This document shows positions 54,510 through 64,000 of a stretch of 64,000 nt of DNA, piece by piece. Both the position numbers and the translations under genes were made by a program. The notes under the pieces were generated by a model that saw only the letters and a program-made list of their open reading frames with translations, was not told the origin of the DNA and did no database searches. How positions within the stretch are numbered: position 1 is the stretch's first letter; each line of letters begins with the position of its first letter. Origin of the DNA: Diphasiastrum complanatum (taxonomy: Eukaryota; Streptophyta; Lycopodiopsida; Lycopodiales; Lycopodiaceae); assembly GCA_029204225.1 (NCBI GenBank), contig CM055096.1:6126316-6190315 (forward strand), written 5' to 3'.

Positions 54510-54795
54510 CGTCGCTTACCAAATGTTGCTATTTGCAATAATTAATCGTTGCCACATGACCATAAATGTACATTGCTTTGTGAGAGTCTTTTCAACGATG
54601 TTTGTCTACTGACATCCGTTGATGTTTACATTTAACTGTAATCACACGACATTGTGTAAATTTATCATAAATAAAACCCGAAGAACGATTTTTCTAATTG
54701 CGAGGTTTATTTAACGTTGTGTCGCGATGAACTATATAAGCGACGTTGTTGTAGCTTTGCAAAATAAAAATTTGAGGGATGATTTTTCTATAGTG
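54285..54795. mobile_element. Possible CACTA-type terminus or MITE with CGACG/CGTCG subterminal repeats
   Basis: Two tandem ~63-bp units (about 54297 and 54361) share the word GCTTATTTGTGTCAATATAAA. GCGACG, CGTCGCT and variants recur through 54790. At the right end the reverse complement reads CACTATAGAAAAATCATCCC, which fits a CACTA terminus. I did not find the matching left terminus, so the call is tentative. Confidence 0.42.
54430..54508. repeat. (TA)n microsatellite
   Basis: An AT dinucleotide run of about 79 bp with one phase break near 54452, inside the CGACG-repeat block. Confidence 0.95.
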
Positions 54796-55853
54796 ACCAT
54801 TTAGCAACGTTAGTATGTCACCAGACATCTATTTGCCAAATGTCTGGATGTTCTTTGTGGAAACTTATAGATATGTTGTGACTTATTAGAATGTTCTAGA
54901 TACGAGAAAGTTTTCAGTGCAAGACTTTGTGGTAGTTGGACTTTTGAGATATGTTGGAATTGGAAGTATGTTGAAATTGACACAAATTTTTCTAGCTGGA
55001 GTTGGTGGTATCATTGATGATGTCTTGGGTGAGCTTCTTGTGCACATTGGTGTGAAACTTGGGGAACTCTATCTTTAGATTGCATGTAAGTGCTTGAATG
55101 CTCTTAATACCCTATATATAGTTGTTGTGCAATGCACATTAGCATATTCTTTTGTCACTTTTTCTATGAATAGAAACATTTTTCTTTACATCCCAATGAC
55201 GCTTTTGATATGCATGCTTTTTATGCATTACCCTTACCTTTGGGTAACTTTTTTCACCTGTTTTGAGCTTGCAGGGGGAGCAAAATGCTCGAGGCTCGGG
55301 TCTGGTATTTGGCCTCGAAATAAGCCTACCAAATTTGAACTTGGTTTTGAAAGATTTATAGAAAGGGTTATAGAATTACCCCACGACCTCAGAACATACA
55401 TCGGAATACTGAAGCTAATTTGAGGGGTATACCGAGGTTGACATTGGTATAAGCCTACCAAATTTACACTTGTTTTTGAGACATTTATAGAGAGGGTTAT
55501 AAAGAGGGTCCAGGTGGCCAGAGGCATTCTAGGACACTCTGCTAACCGAGGGGAATATCGAGACTGATGAAAAAAAGGCCCCTCGGGGGTGAACCACGGT
55601 ATAAAACAAAATCTCAGTTTTGGAATTTGTTACCTATCAACACATTGAATTCCATTTTCTATCAACTTTGGTTGCCATATGCATAAGTGAATAAAGAAAT
55701 TTATGTAACAGAAAAAAATCATGATCACAAATTGTGTACTCACATGCATCAACTTCTTGTTCGATGTCAACTAGTCAATTTATAAAGTGTAATTGCATAT
55801 GTGAACAACATGATTAATATTACAATGAATTGAGATACATCATAATGTCTCAC
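54796..55853. other. Non-coding region with a diverged direct repeat
   Basis: A ~55-bp unit containing AAGCCTACCAAATTT and AGGGTTATA occurs near 55322 and 55452. No gene is seen. It lies beyond the 3' end of the CACTA transposase and may be part of that transposon's terminal region. Confidence 0.5.
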
Positions 55854-58800
55854 TCATTCATTTGGTGGTTCATCGTTATCATTTGCCGCATCATCATGCG
55901 ACAAATCCGCCAAACCAAATGAGTCTATCTCTAATTCTACCCAAATATCTCCTATAGCTTCATCATTAATAAGCTGATCTTCCAAAGCTAATGGCGACAA
56001 TGATGACGAGTGAGATCGTGAAAGTGTGTTGTGTGTCATCGAACCATCCGACGATCATGTATCATGCTCAACATCATCATTACCTTGTGAAGCTTGCACA
56101 TGATCATCCTCCAAAATTGTGTCATTGAATCTGTCATCACGATCTTGTTCATGAGGTGCATCAACTGGCAGCGCCATGTCCTCCATGACATCTCTATCTT
56201 TAAATTTTTTTTTACTTCGAGGAGCGACTTGAATTACGTACCACCATCTGGGATCTGAACGATCGGGGTGAAAGACCACCTGCAATTGATCGATGTTACC
56301 AAAATGTTGACTCGTAGTTAGTATCCATAGCTATGTTACAGTTGCTTGTGTATTACTATATAAAATAATTTTTTTTTTGTAGTACACTTAAAATTGATTG
56401 ATTGACAACAAAAGAGCATAGACATCTTGAAAACATAGAAGAAATGTACCTGCTCACATTGCTGCGGAAAAACAAATGTGTCGCTTTGATCTGTCCCAAA
56501 GCTTGGTGGAGTCAATGGCAAAATAAGCACTCTCATCTTTCTTGATAGTTGCATTGGGACCATTGCAAATAACTTTGAACCATTTGACATCAAATATGAA
56601 AATGCTGAATTGTCTAAATCCAACTTCGAGGATGTCATTGATTGTCCCACAATAATCAAGTTGAGAAGAGAGTAAATTCTTGTCCGCCGTGCTTGCTCGA
56701 CTCTCTTGGGTAAAATTTGCCATGACTCTACAATCGTACGTGTTTCTATTTTCGTACGAAAGTGTCGTCCATGTGTCCACAGTGCATTGTATTTTTTGTA
56801 CTGAATGAAATGGAACTAAATGTATTAGGGATACAACAAACATGCACAAAATTGCATGTATCAATAAACATGTGAATGTTGGTCATCATAGATTACATGT
56901 AAATCGCACCCCCTTGCATATTCTTGCTCTCTCTCTGTTACTTCCTGGTTGTTTGTCGAGGTTTCTCTAAGTGCATCACGCAGCAATCAAGCGTCATGTT
57001 GTTGGGTAGAAGTGCGAGGTCAGGTGGATATGGTTGTCTTCTATGCCGTCACCTGAAAGTGGCTCAAGCGGTTTGTCTATGAGCCTTGGCCTCTTCGTAT
57101 AGTGAAATCCACTTTTGCATTTCCTCACTATTAAGAATGCAAAACTTATTTACCTTCTCCCCGAAGGACTCACTCATTCTCATAATCATTCCTTTTCCTT
57201 GAGGAACCTCCCAAACAACACGCTCATCATTCTTCTTATCCCAAAGATGAGGAATAGAAGGATCGGTATGAGCAAGGAACTCCGTGATGTAAACCATGGA
57301 CTCTTGCACTAGCCATCCTTCCGACATGCTACCCTCAGACCTTGCTCTTTGTCTTACAAAGCCTTTCAACGTTTTCATGAATCGTTCCAAGAAAAACATT
57401 CAACGGCTATGGACAGTGCCTGAATTAAAAAAAATGAATCAATGTTAGTGAGGGAACATGAGAATTACCACAATAGCAATGGTCTAGGATGGACTAAGAA
57501 TAGGTAATTGATGCAGGTATATGATGTACCTGCAATGGCCACCTCATCTATCAAATGCACAATGAGATGCATTGAATGGTGAGAATAGATGTGGGAAAGT
57601 GCTTCTCGATCAAACACGCTGCCTCAATGGAGCTTTGTCTTGCCGCCTCAATGGATGCTAGCAGTATCTCTTTGGATGTAATGTATCTTCATAAGAAAGA
57701 GAAACAACAATGACATACATGTTAGTTAGATCATCATCTTGAACCACCCCCAAGAAAAAATGATGTGAATCGCAAGCGCATTCACCGTACCTCACCAAAC
57801 CACTGATTTTGTAGATTGCACTCCTTAACTCCTCTGTCAAGAACCCTCTCAACACCAAGGGAAGCACAAACTGCATGCACAAAAACAATTTGTCATGATC
57901 ATTGAGATACATATATGCGCAATGAGATCATCATGAAATCACAAGACATGCTATAAAATGTAATCGACAATGTTGAGGTGGAAAAAAAATCAAAAAACAT
58001 GCCATGCCAACCTGTAAAAATTTATGCCAGTCATGAGACTTTAGTCCACTTAGCTTGTTGTCCCTTGTAAAGGCACCCTTTAGAGATTGCATGTGTCACA
58101 TCGGGGTTCAAAAAGAGGCTATTGCCCTCTTTACAATCATCTCTTCTCTCCTCGATAAGATCCATGGGGCCTTTGGTAGGACAATCAAAGTCCCTACCAT
58201 TTGTGGCCATAAATCGGCCATCTTTTCCACTTCTTTTAGGTCATCTCGTGCATCTTTTTTATCATTCGACTCGGTCAAGTGCTCCCAAAGCGTGCTCCCA
58301 ACATTCTTGAATATGTGCATCGGGTCCAAAAGATGGTTTATCAACAATTCTTCCCAATATGGGAGTTCATGAAATATTGATAACCTCTTCATGTCGGGAG
58401 GGAGTCGCCCTAGATCTTGATTGGATCTCCAAATCCGAAGCCAATCACTTACCTACACTATTAACAAACAAGCACACACATTTAATGCAAATTATATATC
58501 GTTAGGCAAAAACATAGAGTAATCATAAAATAAATAAATGACATGTACCATTAATTCAACCCAAATATGTATTGTACCTTCATGGAATGCGGACGTTGGC
58601 CAACAAGCCCATCACGCATAGGGTGATCGGGTGGAAGGGTATCGAGTGTGGCCCTCATAAACCATCTTTCACAGATGTTGTGAGTGACGTGCTTGCAAAT
58701 ACTCATAGGGCACACATTGTAACCACTAGTTTGGAGCCCTAAATTGAGACAAAACAACCAACTTAATCGTGAGTCCAATGTTCAAATTGAAAGAAAATTT

Positions 58801-60120
58801 GTGAATGCACATAAAATTTAATATAATATCATGAATCAAACCAATTATCAAGGATATCTCACCTGAACATTCCCATAGCCAGGAAAGTCGTGCATCGTCC
58901 ACATCAAGATCCCCTTTACCACAAAGTCTCTTTGTCTCAATGGTCTTGATATATTGCTCACTTGAACTCCTTGCCATAGAATCTTAGCTCATCTATCAAG
59001 GGAGCCATATACACGTCCATATTTTTTTATCTTGCATTTTCTCATAATAAGAAGGGGCGAGCATTAGGTGCCCCTTCTTTATACTTAGCCAAGAGGGGAT
59101 GTTGTAGTTTACAAGGACAACCAGCCAAGTGGACCATGATGTGGAGTGCAAACCGAATGGATTCACGCCATCCATGGCCAACCCCCAAATGCAAATGGCG
59201 AGGCTCATCCCTAAACTCATGCCAAGTAGCATCCACATGCTTCCATGCTGGAGAATTGGTAAGGATCCTCATAGTATCAGTCGGATGAATGATTCTTGAA
59301 TGCCATGTCATTAGCTTGCGATGGAATTACACATAAACATGTGGCGTATCTTGGGTATGATGGAAAATTTCTTACCACCTGGCGGGTATGGTCGCTCCTT
59401 GTAAATCTTGTCTGTAGCAGTGTTTCTCCACAGCGTGGATCATGTGCTTGCCTCTTCAAACTCATCTCGATATAAGATACAATCATTGGGACATGCATGG
59501 ATGCTCTTGTAATCCATGTCGACCACGGATAGCATTTCTTGGCTTCTTGTCGAGATGTCGCCATGGTGTTATTTGGGAGCAACATTTTTCCTGAGCAAAC
59601 TGCAACAAAATATAAATTTATGTAATTAGTTATATATAGTTTTCTCGCAACGCATGAATTAAAAATAAAATGAGATTAGAGAAATTTGTCTATAACACAC
59701 ATCATGAAGCAAACAAGCTTACCCAAACAACTCCGTGATGCTTGCATCCAACCACCCGTACTTAGTTTGCAAGTTCAAAAGTAACAAACAAGCTCGCAAC
59801 TTTGACATTTGTGCAACCTCGTACAAAGGAGTGAATGCCAAGCCACACATCATCTCTTCTTCCCTTGTCAATGTGGCCTCGGGTGGGTTTGTGAAGAATG
59901 CATCCATCATGTCATCCATGTCCCCCTCGTGATCATGCGATGTGAATGGCACATCCTCGTGGTGGTGTGTCTTCTCGGGACATATCTTCGTGCAAGTCCA
60001 CGGGTGGGTGTATGCCATGAAAGTGGTGGCTCTTGTGTGCTTGCACGTCTGAATCTTTGCGGATTTTCATGCAACATTTGGTTGAATTCTTCAATAGTCA
60101 TGTGAGTGTGAGTCATCATC
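55854..60120 (-). pseudogene. CACTA (En/Spm) Tnp2-type transposase, minus strand, fragmented
   Basis: Reading leftwards: TPLYEVAQMSKLRACLLLLNLQ (59860-59780), ASMHVPMIVSYIE-type remnant of the ACPNDCILYR block with CP.CGETLL (59500-59400), DPRNVRLGL-type region with VNPFGLHSTSWSTWLVVLVN (59180-59090), LLDPMHIFKNVGSTLWEHL (58340-58290), and LVLRGFLTEELRSAIYKISG (57860-57800). Then comes a DUF4218 region with FMKTLKGFVRQRA and QESMVYITEFL (57390-57260). Next is a DUF4216-like region ending FDVKWFKVI (56570), and a C-terminal acidic tail. This is the standard order of CACTA Tnp2 proteins, which cut and paste the transposon. Frame changes within blocks indicate decay; some gaps may be introns. 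No CACTA termini were fixed around it. Confidence 0.83.
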
Positions 60121-61430
60121 CTAGACAATACAAGTGCAACAACAATCGAGAATAACAGAATATTTCTCCAATCAGAAAGGGCACCAAATAACATACATGG
60201 AAAAGGAGCATGCAAATCATGTTTTCTAGCAATACAAAGAGCTTTGCAAAGTAGAACTCACCAAAGAACCAAGCTTCATCCAGAGAAATAATGACTCTCT
60301 CTCTCAATCTGACCATACATGCGAACATGTGATAGAGTGGTACGTTGCTCTCGTCGTAGTGCATACCTACATCGTGCGTGAACTCGCCATTTGCATCGGT
60401 GCACCTTGATAGTTGACAATGGATGGAACACAAACTAGAAATGATTAGCAATACATAAAACAAACTAGATAAATGCATTGAGACGAACAAAAGACATGTA
60501 TATAATAACTAAATTTTGAGTCTAGTTGCAACTAGGTCTCTCGAAATTAGCAATACAATTGCAAGATTGGATTACGCCTAGATATGCGAAGCATGCCTAG
60601 GCGCATCATTACATGGCTAGCCTTGCTGTTCAGTTCTCGCCAGTTTCTTTACTATACTATATTGTCGGCTTTCTCGATTCCGAAAATAGGTCCGGACCGG
60701 ATTTCTATAAGAATCATCGGTTCCTATATCTGGTTCCCAATATATACTATTTTTATAAAAACTAATAAAAAATTATCTCCAAGGCTCAAATGGACCCGAC
60801 AGTTCTCAACTGTGGTTGGTTCTTACAAAGGAACCGTTGGATTTATCTCCTCTACTCTCCTAAATCCCATTTTAATCTGCCTCCATTCATGCTGTATCTT
60901 TACTCACGTTGTCGCATAGTCTGCATATTTAACATGTAAAATAAGACAGACGAATAAAATGCGACTTCTCCATAAATACAAGTAAATTCTCACAGACGAA
61001 AGAAAGGTAAAAAAACGTGACACTGTTTTTACACGTGTTTGTTGACAGCGAAAAAGATGACACTGTCTTACAAAATGCAAAGGTGTCCTAGGAAAACACG
61101 AAGGCACCCTATAAATCAAATCCTAAGGCATTTCGTCAAAATGATGCATTTTTTGCATCTTCACCATCGTTCATTTCAACAAAGGCTGATGTCACGGCCC
61201 TTTTCACGCTCATTCCCATACAATTGCGCCAACGGATTTGACAACGACAACAGCCACCCACGATCTCCTACACACAACACATCCACATTGAACTTTCTTC
61301 ATCTGCACACCTGTAAAATTGTGTATATATATATTGAATACCACTTGCGTATTCAGTGATGAGAGAAACCAAGAACAAGTGTGTTGTAAAATATAGCATC
61401 AAAATTTATTAGAGATAGGACAGTAGATTC
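60121..61430. other. Region without supported genes; possible promoter-like segment at its right end
   Basis: ORFs at 60584-60919 and 61039-61359 lack family features. A GTATATATATATTGAA TATA-like run at about 61321 lies ~100 bp from the insertion point of copia E. If a gene promoter exists here, its transcribed part would be interrupted by E. Confidence 0.4.
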
Positions 61431-62090
61431 TGTGAAAAATACAGATCCTAGTGGATCTAACTCCAAGATCATTGGCTTGAATGCTTGCACTCCAAACTAC
61501 ATAAGCTAGGATTTGGCAACACATTCTATGCTACCTAGAATGCAAAGAACTTGATCAAAAAGCATTTATCACAAATGGAAACTTCCATAAACATCAAGTG
61601 CGGCCCAAAATAGCATTATACAGTCCATAATACATCAGCCTACCACTTTTGGAAAGCACCTAAGATCATACACAATAGCTTGAAGACAATACACACAACA
61701 ATGCTCTCAATGGAGGAAGAAACTATGACACTGATCTATTGATCTCAATGAAAGCATACAAAAGGGTTTCTCCAACCTGATTCTCCACGAATTCCCTACT
61801 ATTTATGGAATGAGGCAGATGACTCTCTCTCCTCTCTCTAAAGGGTACTTGACCCTAGATATTCCCTATATAGGCAAAAATAGCTAAAAACTGGCGTTAT
61901 TGTGACCAAAAATACATAAAAATGGTCTCATTTTGAAGGGTATGACGTTTGACACTGCATCATACTGAAAAAATACAGTATAACAACATTGTGGCCTGGT
62001 TCACACGTGTGAAACTCCAGAACCAAAACTATTTACAATTTTAGCCAATTTAGACCTCAAACTAGCTAGGAAATGTTGACAATTTTCACA
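61431..62090 (-). repeat. 3' LTR of copia E (same family as element C)
   Basis: On the minus strand it starts TGTGAAAATTGTCAACATTTCC and ends TTTTTCACA, 660 bp. Its last ~170 bp differ from the C LTR at only a few positions. CACACGTGTG is at 62003-62012. The 5 bp outside (61426-61430, GATTC) should be the target duplication; the other copy is beyond the window. Confidence 0.92.
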
Positions 62091-64000
62091 CTCCCTCTTC
62101 AACATTGGATGCTAGTTTCAACATAGTCTTTGAGCACATTCCAAGATTAGATCTATGCATTAAATATAGGTCCTTCCCAATGGTTTGGTGAAGATATCAG
62201 CCACACACTCCTTTGAAGAGACATGTTGAAGCTCCACCTCTTTGGCAATGACTTGATCTCTCACAAATGGTGAGCAATCTCAATGTGCTTGCTCCTTGCA
62301 TGAAAAAACGGATTTCTTGCCAAGCTTTGGGCTGAAAGGTTATCACAAAGTATGATTGGAGTCTTCTCTGGTTCCAGCAAGTGAATATCCAATAACATCC
62401 TCTTGATCCAAAGAATCTCCTTGGTGCATGTTGTTAATGCCTTGTACTCGGCTTCGGTGGAAGATAGAGAGATAGTTGGTTGCTTCTTTGATAGCCATGA
62501 GACCACTCCATCTCCAAGATAGATTGCAAAGGCACTTGTTGACTTCCTATCCAATTTGATCACCTGCAAAAACTGAATCTGAAAAACCACAAAGGTTAGG
62601 TGTAGTACCCCTCCATAACAAGATGGCCAAAATCTCTAGATCCCGAGATGTATCTAAGTACTCTCTTTCCTAGCTTCCAATGAGCCTCACTTAGGATCAT
62701 GCATAAATTGACTTAGTTTACCAACCACAAAGCTTAGATCAGGTCTTGTGATGGTTAACCATATAAGAGATCCTATTAGCTTTTCTATAGAGAGTAATGT
62801 CCTTGAAGGATCTTTCATTACTTCATGTAGTTAGCTTTACATTTGAATTCCATAGGAGTAGAAACAACTTACAATCTTCCATATGAAACCTTTTTAGAAT
62901 AGAGTTAACATACTTTTCTTGACATATGAATGTAGATTTAGAAGTTCTAATAATCTCTATTCCTAAGATATAATGAAGTTTACCAAGATCTTGAATTTCA
63001 AACTCTCTTTTGAGTGCCATCTTGATTTCATCTATATCTAGAATGTACCACCACTTAAGATAATGTCATCAACATAGATCAAAAGTAAAGTGATATCATT
63101 TTCATTCAATCTAAAGTAGAGAGAATGATCATACTCACTCTTAACAAAGTTTTGAGAAAGTTAAGAAGGAATTGAGCTTAGCATAACCAACATTCCCTTG
63201 GTGCTTGCTTTAGCCCATACAAACTCTTTTGGAGATAGCACACATGATTAGGCTCATCATGTGAAAACAAAGCCCTCGGGTTGCTCCATGTAAATATCTT
63301 CTTCAAGATCCACCAGTCAAGAAGGCATTAGTAACATCCATTTGCCACATATCCCAATCATAAAGAGTTGCAAGAGAGATTAGGATTCGAATAGTTACCA
63401 TCTTTGCCACGGGTGCAAAGGTCTCATCATAGTCAATACCATATTCTTGAGCATACCCCTTTGCCACCAACCTTGCCTTGTACTTGTTGATTTGATCCAT
63501 CTTGATTTGTCTTGATCTTGAAGATCCACTTACAACCAATTGCCTTCTTGTCCTTTGTGAAGCTTTACCAACCTCCATGTGTTGCTTTGATGAGTGCTTG
63601 ATGCTCATGATCCATGCTGGATCCATTCCTTCTTTTGAATTGCTTCACCTACACAAGTTGGTTCATCAAAAGAGGTAAGAAAAGCAAAAGTTAGAGTTGT
63701 CCACCACTTGCTTTCCTTTTTCATCATAGGTTATGCCTTGATGGCTTAGCCCTTTGCCTTTGATTCTTCCTTGAAGTTTGCTTTGGAGTGGCATCTCCAT
63801 CTTCATCCAAGACATCTTGCACATCATGATGATTAGTAGGCACATCAACATCAACATCAACAACATTGGAAACATCTCTTCATGAAAGATGACAATCCCT
63901 ACTTATGACAACTTTCTTTGTAGAAGGAATGTACACTTTGTAAGCATGCTTACTTCACTATAGCCAACAAACACACCCTTCTTTGATGAAGGATCTTCTT
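62091..64000 (-). pseudogene. Copia E pol (integrase end, RT, RNase H), frameshifted
   Basis: The frame near 63990 reads SSKKGVFVGYSEVS, the end of integrase. RT starts with [27 protein letters not shown] (63500-63420) and DVTNAFL (63320), then a frameshift. YVDDIIL survives at about 63060. FEIQDLGKLHYILGIEI is at 63000-62950. RNase H reads DRKSTSAFAIYLGDGVVSW and ISLSSTEAEYKAL (62540-62450), with frameshifts near 62260. The tail ends in an MLKLAS..VEEGV-like stretch beside the purine tract. This copy is not functional, but it shows which pol lineage uses the C-type LTR. Confidence 0.87.

Larger units (their letters stand above)
61431..64000 (-). mobile_element. Copia E: pol-bearing partner of element C (right end outside window)
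   Basis: The minus-strand order is integrase tail (64000-63880), linker, RT, RNase H, polypurine tract (62091-62102, TTGAAGAGGGAG) and 3' LTR. The purine tract is identical to that of element C. The 5' half (gag, protease, most of integrase, 5' LTR) lies to the right of position 64000. Confidence 0.9.

Noticed and set aside
55854-60120. Possible continuity between the CACTA-like end at 54795 and this transposase
   Set aside because: The end at 54795 points leftwards, away from the transposase, so it cannot be this element's terminus in that orientation.
60584-60919. 111-codon ORF with hydrophobic stretches
   Set aside because: No family features, no flanking gene structure, and composition typical of AT-rich non-coding DNA.

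Overview
This is nuclear DNA of a land plant with a large, repeat-packed genome. The evidence is an AT-rich sequence filled with Ty1-copia elements primed by initiator-Met tRNA (PBS TGGTATCAGAGC), Ty3-gypsy debris with a TGGCGCCGTTGC PBS, a CACTA (Tnp2-type) transposon, and isolated exons of plant-type genes (FCP1-like, lachrymatory-factor-synthase-like, TFIIS-N/Mediator-26-like). A gymnosperm is a reasonable guess, from the transposon density, apparently scattered exons and a Penelope-like reverse transcriptase. That is inference, not proof. No complete ordinary host gene is visible.

Layout. 1-594: a segment repeated in direct orientation at 51193-51826. 640-8500: a minus-strand copia (B) split by a full-length plus-strand copia (A, 853-6649, 5-bp target duplication GTCTC), then rearranged LTR pieces. 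8985-11378: minus-strand gypsy gag, PBS and probable LTR. 11379-16743: degenerate plus copia H. 16744-18227: a minus PBS remnant, then the RNase H end and 3' LTR of copia G. 18230-23145: three gypsy pieces, with an array of about 18 ACATGCA (RY-type) motifs at 18966-19432. 24108-31430: low-copy DNA with gene fragments, tandem repeats, a perfect hairpin and an unrecognised ORF pair. 31997-33270: a decayed Penelope-like RT. 34690-41245: pieces of a gypsy integrase and copias F, J and I. 41250-50424: copia D interrupted by the young element C (41667-47233, target duplication AGAAG). 50967-51152: TFIIS-N exon. 53330-53720: gypsy gag remnant. 54285-54795: possible CACTA end. 55854-60120: CACTA transposase. 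61431-64000: minus copia E with its 3' LTR.

Most interesting. Element C has 647-bp LTRs that differ at about three positions by eye, a perfect target duplication, and one uninterrupted 1010-codon ORF. The ORF begins with a copia Gag and CCHC knuckle, then continues for about 740 residues that I cannot assign to any family, with no protease, integrase or RT. A decayed homologue of the distal part of this extra domain lies between integrase and the 3' LTR in element F. Element E carries almost the same LTR and the same polypurine tract, together with pol. C therefore looks like a recently active non-autonomous 'Gag-X' element served by E-type partners. Other signals are a shared TTCACACGTGTGAA (G-box) palindrome in several LTR families, non-canonical LTR ends in A, and the Penelope-like RT.
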